11,440 nucleotides of DNA from UBA11663 sp049616325. GTDB lineage: Bacteria; Bacteroidota; Bacteroidia; Flavobacteriales_D; Sanyastnellaceae. Location of the stretch: positions 1-11,440 of the forward strand of contig JBMZHG010000047.1 in the NCBI GenBank assembly GCA_049616325.1. Reading direction: 5' to 3'. Positions 1-6,473 of the stretch are shown here, piece by piece (position 1 is the first letter of the stretch; each line of letters starts with the position of its first letter). Made by a program: the position numbers and the translations under genes. The notes under the pieces are model-generated. The model had not been told where the DNA came from and made no database searches. It saw only the letters and a list, made by a program, of their open reading frames with translations.

Positions 1-366
1 CTGTCCTTGGACCTCATCGATTGGGGACTGACGGTGGGGCTCATCCTGCACAAGGTTCCTGTGGCCATGGTGCTCATGGCCATGATGATTGAACGGCATG
101 TGGCCAAACGAACGGCTTGGCTGGTGCTGGCAGCTTTCGGATTGTCTCCTTTGATCGGCATGCTGGCTTTTGAGGGCATCTTTCACACGCTTCCCACGGA
201 GCTTTCCGCCGTTTTCCCAGCTTGGATGCAAGCGTTGGTTGTGGGCATCCTTCTTCACATCGGCACGACAGTCCTCTTCGAAGCAGGAGAGGGGCACGCG
301 TTCAATCGGCGCAAGTTTGCCGCAACCTGCCTGGGAATTGCAACGAGCATATTGGCCTTCCTTTAG
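1..366 (+). CDS. ZIP-family metal transporter, C-terminal part (5' end outside window)
   Basis: The reading frame is open from the first base and ends at TAG 364-366, so about 121 C-terminal residues are present and the N-terminus lies before the window. ZIP proteins carry divalent metals such as zinc, iron or manganese across the inner membrane towards the cytoplasm. What I see is a hydrophobic protein with a helix starting LILHKVPVAMVLM (His at about residue 17), which resembles the metal-binding helix 4 of ZIP proteins (usually H-N-x-P-E-G). A later helix, LLHIGTTVLFE (His about 86, Glu about 94), resembles the H-x-n-E helix 5. The classical Glu of HNxPEG is replaced (H-K-V-P-V-A), a form I recall from Bacteroidota ZIP homologues. 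The metal specificity cannot be read. The protein ends shortly after the last helix, as expected. Without the N-terminal half the assignment is good but not certain. Confidence 0.72.
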   Translation: MSLDLIDWGLTVGLILHKVPVAMVLMAMMIERHVAKRTAWLVLAAFGLSPLIGMLAFEGIFHTLPTELSAVFPAWMQALVVGILLHIGTTVLFEAGEGHAFNRRKFAATCLGIATSILAFL

Positions 367-559
367 ATGCAGAATTGCCACGAAACACGGCTTTTCGTCG
401 ATGAATGAAACATTTGTTCGTGTCAAGGCGTAGATGCCCGACATGAGACACTACCGCATTCACATCAGCACGTCCAAGGTCGAGACCATTGAACTCGCCA
501 CCTCCACGTTTTGCTTCAAATTGATGTCCTACGGTCTCAACTGACCAACGCGCCTGAAG
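367..559. other. Intergenic region between convergent ZIP and HMG-CoA lyase genes
   Basis: This is 193 nt between two genes that point towards each other. It holds a weak hairpin at 380-398 (ACGAAA, 7-nt loop, TTTCGT) with no following T-tract, a 6-bp inverted repeat GAGACC/GGTCTC at 482-487 and 533-538 with a 45-nt spacer, and one doubtful short ORF at 434-544. I see no convincing terminator for either flanking gene and no TAnnTTTG promoter element. Confidence 0.5.
434..544 (+). CDS. Doubtful 36-residue ORF
   Basis: An ATG at 434 opens 36 codons ending at TGA 542-544. The product begins MPDMRHYRIHISTSKVETIE and has no signal peptide, membrane helix or motif that I recognise. A weak AAGG lies upstream at about 425-428, but no promoter is seen. 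The opposite strand is also open through this stretch and reads RWSVETVGHQFEAK, which superficially resembles the R-W-x-V/I-E segment of DDE transposases. The segment may therefore be a non-coding remnant rather than a gene. I list it only because nothing else explains the gap. Confidence 0.15.
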   Translation: MPDMRHYRIHISTSKVETIELATSTFCFKLMSYGLN

Positions 560-1438
560 CTAGCCGAACAAGTCCGCGGCGAGCGACTGAGCTTGATCCA
601 ACGAAGTCGCGTCCTTCACGCTCCACAGTTCCGATTCGCAAGCCCATTGGACCATCAATTCTGTTGGTGCGTTGCCCACAAGGTCATCTTGGGCCATGGG
701 ACATCCTCCCACCCCGCGCAATGCCCCATCCATGCGAAAGCAGCCACCTCGGTGAGCTGCTTTGATTTTTTCGATGCCCTCCAAGGGGTGCAGGTGGAGA
801 TGCGCGCCGAGCACTTCGGAACCCACTGCTTCACTCGCCGTCCGAAAGACGCGTTCAACCAAATCTGGCGTAGCCGCACCCACCGTATCTGCCAAGGAAA
901 CCACAGAGGGGGAGAGGCGGTCGAGCAACTTTTGAGTCCACAAAGCAGGCATGTCCTCCGACCAATCGTTGCCGTAAGGGTTTCCAAAAGCCATGCTTAA
1001 GTAAACAACCAGGTCTTTGCCTCGATTGGCGCAATGAGACGCGATCACGTCGAGCCGTCGCCACGCCTCCTCTACAGAGGCCCGGGTGTTTCGCTCTTGA
1101 AACGTCTCGGACAAACTCAGGGGAAAGCCAATCGCGCGGACGGAATCGTACTCGACGGCATCGCGAACGCCGCGTTCGTTGGCCACAATGACAAGTGCTT
1201 TCGTGGCTGTTTGGTCCCAAATCCCTTCGTCTTCCAACTGACTCAGCACCGTTCCCGTATCCGCCATGGCTGGAATTGCCTTGGGGGACACGAAGCTCCC
1301 CATGTCCAACGTGTCGAATCCGACCCTGAGCAAAACGCGGTAATACGCGAGTTTGTCCTCCGTTGAAATGGGGTAGGGCCAGCCTTGAATGGCGTCACGA
1401 GGACATTCGACAAGGTGCAAGCGGGCAGGCTCTTTCAT
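560..1438 (-). CDS. Hydroxymethylglutaryl-CoA lyase (MvaB type)
   Basis: The enzyme cleaves 3-hydroxy-3-methylglutaryl-CoA to acetyl-CoA and acetoacetate, the last step of leucine breakdown, in the cytoplasm. The 292 residues are the normal single-domain HMGL-like TIM-barrel length. Visible signatures are ECPRDAIQG (Arg14, Asp15; catalytic Arg and metal-ligand Asp), GFDTLDMGSFVSPKAIP at 40-56, SMAFGNPYG at 148-156, SLADTVG at 181-187, the metal-binding pair H213-x-H215 in GAHLHLHP, the catalytic-loop Cys246 in GGCPMAQDD, and Asn256 in GNAPTE. ECPRDAIQG, AHLH and GGCPMA are, as I recall, the Bacteroidota variant of the family; other bacteria have EVGPRDGLQ, HFHDT and GGCPYA. The frame is open up to an ATG at 1552, but the family starts just before the PRD motif, so I chose ATG 1436-1438; the longer form would also overlap the divergent gene. 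A TACTTTTC sequence at 1443-1450 resembles a -7 element but sits only 4 nt from this ATG. Citramalate- or homocitrate-synthase-like relatives are less likely given the GGCP loop. Confidence 0.88.
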   Translation of the reverse strand: MKEPARLHLVECPRDAIQGWPYPISTEDKLAYYRVLLRVGFDTLDMGSFVSPKAIPAMADTGTVLSQLEDEGIWDQTATKALVIVANERGVRDAVEYDSVRAIGFPLSLSETFQERNTRASVEEAWRRLDVIASHCANRGKDLVVYLSMAFGNPYGNDWSEDMPALWTQKLLDRLSPSVVSLADTVGAATPDLVERVFRTASEAVGSEVLGAHLHLHPLEGIEKIKAAHRGGCFRMDGALRGVGGCPMAQDDLVGNAPTELMVQWACESELWSVKDATSLDQAQSLAADLFG

Positions 1439-1532
1439 GGGGGAAAAGTACAAGACAACCCGCCAAGTGAAACCTTGGGGGAGCCGTCCTCGTAGGGAAG
1501 AGAGACATTGAACCACCACATCCTCTCCGTCC

Positions 1533-1787
1533 ATGAAACTCGACACATTCAACAGGCTCCCCTTGGATCAAAAGACCAGCTACATGTGGGACCACGGCGT
1601 TTGTTTGGCGCAGCGCATCATCGAAAACAGGTACATCCTCTGCATTTTCGAAGTCAACGGCTTTTTTGTGGAGGCCATTTATTCACGGCGCAACAACCGT
1701 GTCAACGCGATCCTTCCCATTGCCGACATCCCTGAATGGGAAGGCTACGTCGACCAAGTTTTGACCAACCTCTTGAAATTGAACTAA
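1533..1787 (+). CDS. Small conserved-looking protein of unknown function
   Basis: This encodes 84 residues from ATG 1533 to TAA 1785-1787. There is no signal peptide or membrane helix; it looks like a compact soluble alpha/beta protein, with amphipathic MKLDTFNRLPLDQKTSYMWD at the N-terminus and strand-like segments ILCIFEVNGFFVEAIY around residues 35-50. I recall short Bacteroidota proteins of this length with a similar start (M-K-L-x-T-F-N-x-L-P-L-x-x-K) and a central F-F-V-E-x-x-Y segment, but they have no known function. The gene is divergent from the HMG-CoA lyase, with 94 nt between them. Its stop lies 1 nt from the stop of comEC on the other strand. A strong terminator for its transcript begins 47 nt downstream, inside comEC, which supports it being a transcribed gene. 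No TAnnTTTG element was found in the 94-nt upstream region. Confidence 0.65.
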   Translation: MKLDTFNRLPLDQKTSYMWDHGVCLAQRIIENRYILCIFEVNGFFVEAIYSRRNNRVNAILPIADIPEWEGYVDQVLTNLLKLN

Positions 1788-1788
1788 G

Positions 1789-3483
1789 CTATTCCAGCGG
1801 CACGAGTGCACTCGTGGACTTGGAGGCTTCGCGATGGATCCACGCCTGAAAAGGTGGAGGGATCCATTTTTTTTGCGTAAAAGGCAAGGGACCATTCGCA
1901 CCACAAACCTCGCAAGGTCCCTCCAAGCCCATTCCTCGGCAGGCCTCCTTTGCCGACTCGACAGATCGCTCCTCGCACCACGCACAAGCCCCATACCCGT
2001 CTGTAACCATTGCGCAAGACGGCCAACCTCGGAGCTGCCACATTGTGGTCGGGTGTTCACCCAGAAACGGTTTTGTAGCCAAAGCCAGGAGGCAGCATCC
2101 GCACACCGCCATGCGAAAGGTCCTCCTCCGTACGGGATCGGATATCAAACGAATTACCCAAAACATCGAAATCGGCACCAGAACCATCCTGCCCACCCAG
2201 CCTGACATTCGGCGGTTGCTCAAACTCAAATCGCAGGACTCCACCAACCACACTGAACCGGAAGCAACCGCAGAAGCAAGCCGCTCAGCCCACATCCCCG
2301 CCCAATCCAACCCCATGACGCCCAAGGCAACAAACACGCCCAAGGCCATCATGACTGGAACCGCCACCAGGTTAGAGAGGTAAAATGCACATGGGAAAAC
2401 GGAGAACGAAGAAATCGTGAGCGGGGCAGTGGCCCATTGAGCGCGCCAAGGAACTTTCCACCACAACAAGGGGCCTTTTAGCGCAATCAGGCTTGCAGTC
2501 GCCAAGAAACTCAATTGACCCCCGAGACTTTTGGCAACATGGTGGTCGGCAAGAACCGTCCAACAAGCAGCCGTTCCCCAAGCAGACCAAACATCCCCTC
2601 TTCGACCGCGAACAAGGCTGAACCAAACCAACGAAAACATCACCAAGGAACGCACTCCAGAAACGGGGAAGCCGCATGCCGCAACAAAAAGGCCAGCTCC
2701 AAGGACCCCGAGCACACTTAGCCGTCTCAAAATGCGGTTTTGAAGACGCAACAGCCAGGCAAACAAACTTGCAACGAGGCCCACGTGGTACCCACTTACA
2801 GCCAACAAATGGGCCACACCCAATTCTTGAAACGCCCCAATCACGTCTCGACCAACGGCTGCTTTGTCTCCGGCAAACACCCCAAGGATGAGGCCGTATC
2901 CCGTCTCGTGGAAGGTGTTCGTCAGATGTTTTCGCCACATGGTCCCCCAGCGAAAGGACCAACGGTCAAATGCTGAACCGGGCACGGGGTTTCCCCACGC
3001 CACCAATTGGGCCTCTGAATTCACCCCAGCCCGATACAAAAAGCCCCTGAAGTCGAAAGAGGAAGTGATGTCCGAGGGAGAGACGGTGCGCCGGACCACC
3101 AACCCCCAACGCGCCGCGTGACCTTCCCATTCCGCAGCCATCCAGACCCGGCCGCGACCTCCGTTCTTGTCGACGAAATCCCAAAATCCGCGCGACTGCG
3201 CTGCCGGCACGTCGCCGTTGGTCACTGACGGCAAAAAGCGTGGACGAAGCAACACCCAGGATGCTGAAGCGCTGGAAGGGGGAGGGCTGATTTGTCCAGC
3301 GTCCAACCTCAGCACTGCCCAAGAAATGCACCAACCGCAAACCACCCATCTCCAAGCGTTCTTCCATTGCCGGTGAGAAAGGACTGACAACAACAAGGCA
3401 AGTGTGCAGTAGAGCGCTTCAAATGCTCCGTCCAGCAGCAAGCAGCCCCACATCCCCAGCGCAAACGAAACCGTCCAATTCAC
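1789..3483 (-). CDS. comEC: ComEC/Rec2-family DNA uptake channel protein, without metallo-beta-lactamase domain
   Basis: ComEC is the inner-membrane protein that passes single-stranded DNA into the cytoplasm during natural transformation. This is a 564-residue, strongly hydrophobic protein. An N-terminal DUF4131-like part carries DITSSFDFRGFLYRAGV at 138-154. The Competence domain shows LGVAHLLAVSGYHVGL at 221-236 (family signature GxxHLLAVSGxH), GFPVSGVRSLVMF at 271-283, GQLSFLAT at 322-329 and NLVAVPV at 371-377. After the last helix (about 455-470) only some 95 residues remain, with Cys at 490, 500, 503, 515, 524 and 527. The HxHxDH metallo-beta-lactamase motif of long ComEC forms is absent, as in many Bacteroidota homologues. 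The start must be GTG 3481-3483: the frame is closed by the glycosyltransferase stop at 3556 and offers no other ATG, GTG or TTG between them. The gap to the upstream glycosyltransferase is 72 nt, so it is probably in the same transcript. Its last codons are nearly back-to-back with the convergent small gene. A role in transformation is inferred from the family only. Confidence 0.87.
   Translation of the reverse strand: MNWTVSFALGMWGCLLLDGAFEALYCTLALLLSVLSHRQWKNAWRWVVCGWCISWAVLRLDAGQISPPPSSASASWVLLRPRFLPSVTNGDVPAAQSRGFWDFVDKNGGRGRVWMAAEWEGHAARWGLVVRRTVSPSDITSSFDFRGFLYRAGVNSEAQLVAWGNPVPGSAFDRWSFRWGTMWRKHLTNTFHETGYGLILGVFAGDKAAVGRDVIGAFQELGVAHLLAVSGYHVGLVASLFAWLLRLQNRILRRLSVLGVLGAGLFVAACGFPVSGVRSLVMFSLVWFSLVRGRRGDVWSAWGTAACWTVLADHHVAKSLGGQLSFLATASLIALKGPLLWWKVPWRAQWATAPLTISSFSVFPCAFYLSNLVAVPVMMALGVFVALGVMGLDWAGMWAERLASAVASGSVWLVESCDLSLSNRRMSGWVGRMVLVPISMFWVIRLISDPVRRRTFRMAVCGCCLLALATKPFLGEHPTTMWQLRGWPSCAMVTDGYGACAWCEERSVESAKEACRGMGLEGPCEVCGANGPLPFTQKKWIPPPFQAWIHREASKSTSALVPLE
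1801..1816. repeat. 16-bp perfect palindrome at the comEC 3' end
   Basis: CACGAGTGCACTCGTG is an exact inverted repeat without spacer. It lies 14 nt after the stop of the small plus-strand gene and within the last codons of comEC. It could form a short hairpin in RNA from either strand, or be a site for a dimeric protein. No T-tract follows it on either strand, so it is not by itself an intrinsic terminator. Confidence 0.6.
1834..1874 (+). terminator. Intrinsic terminator for the 84-residue gene, embedded antisense in comEC
   Basis: The outer stem is ATGGATCC (1834-1841) paired with GGATCCAT (1860-1867), 8 bp perfect. The inner stem is CGCCT (1843-1847) with AGGTG (1852-1856), including one G-U pair and closed by a GAAA tetraloop (1848-1851). 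It is followed at once by eight T residues (1867-1874). The orientation fits transcripts coming from the plus-strand gene that ends at 1787. The same bases encode ComEC residues around K538-H550 on the other strand. Confidence 0.75.
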
Positions 3484-3555
3484 GGGACGAAAAAGGCATT
3501 TGAAGGAATCCGCTTCGCACCGGGTTGATGCGCGACAATCCGGCCTTTGCTGTCG

Positions 3556-4602
3556 TCAGGCGACCTCCGGAAGCTGCAAGTCTCGGGCTTTCTTCTTGCC
3601 CCGAATGAAATGCGCCCACAACACACTGCCAGACCACCAACCAGTCGTGTTCGGCCGGCGACGAGCTGACTTACGCAAGCGGCGGCGCATTCTCAGGGTG
3701 CTTCCCAGTCGCGAGTAAAAGGCAAAATGCGCTTTCCCCACCGCGAGGAAATTCCTGACATCGCCCCCCAAGAGAAAGCGCCAGGCGGCGATTCCGTCCA
3801 ACGTCATGCGTCGAAACATGAACGCGGGCCAAAAACCGTCTCGGTTTTTCAACATCACGATCAAGTTGTTCCGGAAATTCAAATACGTCTTGAAGGGGCT
3901 TGCTGTCTGCAGGGTACCGCCGCCGAGGTGCCTCACTTCGGCGGTGCCAACGCATCCCACACGTCCACCGTCGTTTTTCACGCGCCAGCACAAGTCAATT
4001 TCTTCCATGTGCGCGAAAAGGGAACCATCAAAGCCACCCAACCTTTGCCAAGTTGATGCACGAATGAAAAAACACGCGCCAGAGGCCCAAAACACTTCCC
4101 GATCGCGCCGATGCCAATCGTCCACCACTTCCACATCCCCAAACATCCTTCCAAGGCAAAACGGAAAGCCGTCGCGGTCCATCCACCCCCCAGCTGCACC
4201 TGCGTGCTCACACCGTGTAGGATCTGCGTCCTGGACAATCCGTGGACTTGCGACGTCCCAGCCCGCGTCGTTCATGGTTTCCACCACAGGCCACAACCAA
4301 CCTCCACTCACTCGAACGTCTGAATTAAGCAGGACATACAGCTCTGCGCGCACAGTTTCAAGCGCACGGTTGTAGCCTTCGGCGAACCCGTAGTTCTCAT
4401 GCAATTCCAAGACCTTGACACGGTCAGGGTATGCCTCGCGAAGCCAGGACACGCTTTCGTCCGTGCTTCCGTTGTCCGCAACCCAAAGATCCACCTCGTC
4501 CGGCGTGTTGGTCACCACCGAGGGGAGGTAGGTCTGCAAGTGATGAATGCCGTTCCAATTCAGAACAACCACCGCAACATGGGGATTTGTGGCCTTTGTC
4601 AT
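3556..4602 (-). CDS. Family 2 glycosyltransferase (rhamnosyltransferase/WbbL-like)
   Basis: This 348-residue inverting GT-A transferase is expected to move a sugar from a nucleotide donor to a cell-surface glycan or lipid-linked acceptor at the cytoplasmic face of the membrane. The N-terminal nucleotide-binding fold starts VAVVVLNWNG (9-18), followed by DNGSTDES (43-50) and ENYGFAEGYNRAL (69-81). The metal-binding D-x-D-like motif is LLNSDV (91-96). The acceptor/catalytic segment is HMEEIDLCWR (198-207), preceded by SGACFFIR (174-181). These together are the pattern of COG1216 enzymes. The basic C-terminus (RMRRRLRKSARRR, about 304-316) and hydrophobic patches around 255-300 suggest membrane association. 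Its ATG overlaps the stop of the upstream GWxTD gene (ATGA, 4599-4602), which indicates translational coupling. Neither the sugar nor the acceptor can be told from sequence; no other polysaccharide genes are visible in the window, so this is not a typical capsule or O-antigen locus. Confidence 0.88.
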   Translation of the reverse strand: MTKATNPHVAVVVLNWNGIHHLQTYLPSVVTNTPDEVDLWVADNGSTDESVSWLREAYPDRVKVLELHENYGFAEGYNRALETVRAELYVLLNSDVRVSGGWLWPVVETMNDAGWDVASPRIVQDADPTRCEHAGAAGGWMDRDGFPFCLGRMFGDVEVVDDWHRRDREVFWASGACFFIRASTWQRLGGFDGSLFAHMEEIDLCWRVKNDGGRVGCVGTAEVRHLGGGTLQTASPFKTYLNFRNNLIVMLKNRDGFWPAFMFRRMTLDGIAAWRFLLGGDVRNFLAVGKAHFAFYSRLGSTLRMRRRLRKSARRRPNTTGWWSGSVLWAHFIRGKKKARDLQLPEVA

Positions 4603-6140
4603 CTCGGGTTGTAGAACAAATCCTCCGGCTCTTCCCGGGAAAACGAATCACGGGGGTTCAAGCGGTTCTCCATGGACTCCGAGACCCGGAGGCGATTTTC
4701 ACGCGAACGCAATTGAGCGAGCCAATCTTCGTTTTGACGTTCTCCGAGCATGTCGCTGTGCAGCATTTCAAAGCACTCCGCAACCACGTGAGGCGCATAA
4801 AAGAGGAATCGCTTGTTGTTGAACCGCCCAGCCTTGTGGTAATGCCAAATCTCGTACGGGTAATAGTCCGTCTCGTGGTGACGTTGAACCACGGTGTTGG
4901 GCTTGCCGAAGCGCAAATAGACGTTGCCCATCTCCGTCAAACTTCCTTGGCCGTATTTGCATTCCCCGTACATCTCGTCCACAAAAGAAATTCGCTCCAT
5001 GTACTGGCGATGGCGGGCATCCGCTTCGGCAACAGAAGAACTTCGCTCCATCCAAAACCCAGTCAAATACCTCTTCATTTCAGCGACATCCCGGTTTGCA
5101 AGCAAGGTGTGCTGCATCGTGTTCTGTTCGTTGGTCGTCGCCATGGCAAAGTGGTCTTCCACGTGTTTCACCAGCAACTCGACCGTCGTATACTCGGAGA
5201 GGGAAGGGAGCCATGACTCGTCCAAGATGCCCTCGGCATCCAACCCTTGTCCCGTTGAATTTCTTGGGCCCAAAACAACGTCACGCGACACCACCACATG
5301 CCCGTCGCGCGTTCGAGCTTCAAGCTTCAAGGTGGGAGAATGCACAGACGGGGAGGAGGGGCTGCATGGCAACGACTCAAACACCGGGACCACCTGCGCG
5401 GCCTTGAGGCGCGCATATTTGGTCCAGGAAGGTTGCCAATCGCCCGTGTCGTCCGCCCAGCCAAAGGCCAGCAAAAACAACGAATCGAGGCCAACAACGT
5501 CCGCCAAGCCATGCAATTCCACGTAGAAAGAGGCCGACGAGGCGTCCAGAGGGATGTTCCGACCAACCTCCGGAAGCAAGGCCAGCCCGCTGTGAATGAG
5601 GTTGGGTTCCGTTTCAGCCGTCGCCTTGGAATGCGTTCGAATCAGCAACGGATCGGCGAATTCTGGCGCTCCACCTACAGGAACGCGCACGCTTTCATTA
5701 TGTAGCCAAACAGCCGAGTCGTTGAACACCACAGACCACTCCACACGCGCCGTTCCTGTGGGAATGGGCAACCTACGCACGTGCACGTGCTCCAGCGCGA
5801 GCGTATCCAACACCGCAGGCCGCAAGAGAACGCGATCTTTGGAAAACGAGAACACCTCGTCGCCGCGAACCACCAAAGACGTGATTGTCACGCTGTCGCT
5901 CGGCGTTTTCACATCCGATGTCCACGCGGTTTGGACTTCAACGTAAGCATTGCCGCTTGGCATGCGTTGTACCAGTGCTTCGGCTGACCAATTGGACTGG
6001 CCAGTCGTTTGAGCCGTTGAGAATGCCACAAGGCAGGACAAGAGAACGAACCGTGCGACAGGCCCTGATATAACAGCCCGTGAGAATCGCTCAAATGAAA
6101 TGAAAACGGACTTCGGCACGTAGAATGAATTTCTGTTCAC
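4599..6140 (-). CDS. Exported GWxTD-domain-type protein with altered signature motif
   Basis: This 513-residue protein has a signal-peptide-like hydrophobic stretch at 29-41 (ARFVLLSCLVAFS) ending in STAQ at 41-44, so it is probably exported to the periplasm or cell surface. No lipobox is seen; Cys36 lies inside the core. The middle (50-310) is beta-rich and unrecognised. The C-terminal third matches the GWxTD domain known from Bacteroidota: FWMERS (362-367), RHRQYMERISFVDEMYG (377-392), GNVYLRFGKPN (405-415), YYPYEIWHYHK (426-436), RFLFYAP (444-450), EMLHSDMLGE (458-467) and a final FYNPR (509-513). The name-giving segment, usually G-[WY]-x-T-D-x-G, reads GSLTEMG (399-405) here. Function of the family is not known. 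The start is GTG 6138-6140; there is no in-frame ATG before the hydrophobic core, and GTG at residue 8 is the only alternative. A TAATTTG sequence at 6158-6164 on this strand is one base short of the TAnnTTTG consensus and is only a possible promoter. It is first in a likely operon with the glycosyltransferase and comEC. Confidence 0.8.
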   Translation of the reverse strand: MNRNSFYVPKSVFISFERFSRAVISGPVARFVLLSCLVAFSTAQTTGQSNWSAEALVQRMPSGNAYVEVQTAWTSDVKTPSDSVTITSLVVRGDEVFSFSKDRVLLRPAVLDTLALEHVHVRRLPIPTGTARVEWSVVFNDSAVWLHNESVRVPVGGAPEFADPLLIRTHSKATAETEPNLIHSGLALLPEVGRNIPLDASSASFYVELHGLADVVGLDSLFLLAFGWADDTGDWQPSWTKYARLKAAQVVPVFESLPCSPSSPSVHSPTLKLEARTRDGHVVVSRDVVLGPRNSTGQGLDAEGILDESWLPSLSEYTTVELLVKHVEDHFAMATTNEQNTMQHTLLANRDVAEMKRYLTGFWMERSSSVAEADARHRQYMERISFVDEMYGECKYGQGSLTEMGNVYLRFGKPNTVVQRHHETDYYPYEIWHYHKAGRFNNKRFLFYAPHVVAECFEMLHSDMLGERQNEDWLAQLRSRENRLRVSESMENRLNPRDSFSREEPEDLFYNPR

Positions 6141-6193
6141 TTTGGTGATGACGACTACAAATTAGTTCGCATTGGCGGATCTCAGGCTTGGGC

Positions 6194-6220
6194 ACAAAAA
6201 AACCGACACATGTGCCGGTT
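6194..6220 (-). terminator. Intrinsic terminator of tRNA-Ser
   Basis: On the minus strand the sequence AACCGGCACATGTGTCGGTT (6201-6220) folds into a hairpin whose only non-Watson-Crick pair is a G-U. It runs directly into a run of seven T residues (6196-6202) and starts 7 nt past the tRNA 3' end. On the plus strand the same position would be an A-C mismatch, so the element is oriented for the tRNA transcript. Confidence 0.78.
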
Positions 6221-6227
6221 CTTTTTG

Positions 6228-6313
6228 CGGAGGCTGAGGGATTCGAACCCCCGGTACCTTGCGGTACGCCGGTTTTCAAGACCGGTGCAATCGACCAACT
6301 CTGCCAAACCTCC
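6228..6313 (-). tRNA. tRNA-Ser, anticodon UGA
   Basis: The 86-nt class II tRNA is read on the minus strand. The acceptor stem is GGAGGTT (6313-6307) with AGCCTCC (6235-6229), one G-U pair, and G as discriminator base at 6228. The anticodon stem is CCGGT/ACCGG with loop CTTGAAA, which places anticodon TGA at 6276-6278 and reads UCA codons. The long variable arm GTACC-GCAA-GGTAC marks it as serine, leucine or tyrosine class, and the anticodon makes it serine. The T arm is GGGGG-TTCGAAT-CCCTC. CCA is not encoded after the discriminator base (next bases CAA), so it would be added after transcription. It has its own promoter and terminator and is probably a single-gene transcript. Confidence 0.97.
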
Positions 6314-6320
6314 AGGACTG

Positions 6321-6348
6321 CAAATTTAACGCATCCGTATCAAAACAA
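6321..6348 (-). promoter_or_regulatory. Bacteroidota-type promoter of tRNA-Ser
   Basis: On the minus strand TAAATTTG (6321-6328) matches the Bacteroidota -7 consensus TAnnTTTG exactly. A TTG (6346-6348) lies 17 nt upstream, in the range described for the -33 element. The -7 box ends 7 nt before the first tRNA base, so transcription would start at or next to the mature 5' end. Confidence 0.75.
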
Positions 6349-6440
6349 GGCGATTGCCTGTGTTTTCTCACAAATCACACAGAATCAGTTCTCAGACCCT
6401 TCTGAATGATAATATACATTATGTTATTAGCAATGCGCGA

Positions 6441-6465
6441 AAGAAAAGGGCTCTTCAGCCCCTTT
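6441..6465 (-). terminator. Intrinsic terminator of the TPR gene
   Basis: On the minus strand AAAGGGGCT (6465-6457), loop GAAG (6456-6453) and AGCCCTTTT (6452-6444) form a 9-bp stem with one G-U pair. The T residues of the 3' arm continue as CTTTC. It begins 8 nt after the stop codon of the TPR gene. Confidence 0.75.
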
Positions 6466-6473
6466 CCCTATGT

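Noticed and set aside
434..560. Transposase remnant on the minus strand (RWSVET)
   Set aside because: Only a few residues resemble a DDE segment; no catalytic residues, terminal repeats or target duplication are visible, so no mobile element is called.
1439..1552. N-terminal extension of HMG-CoA lyase to ATG 1552
   Set aside because: The family starts immediately before the PRD motif; the extra 38 codons have no family match and would overlap the divergent small gene.
4431..5216. 261-codon plus-strand ORF opposite the glycosyltransferase start and GWxTD gene
   Set aside because: It is antisense to two supported genes, spans their junction and shows no domain.
6188..6409. 73-codon ORF reading AEGFEPPVPCGTPVFKTGAID
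   Set aside because: This is the well-known false translation of the antisense strand of a tRNA-Ser gene.
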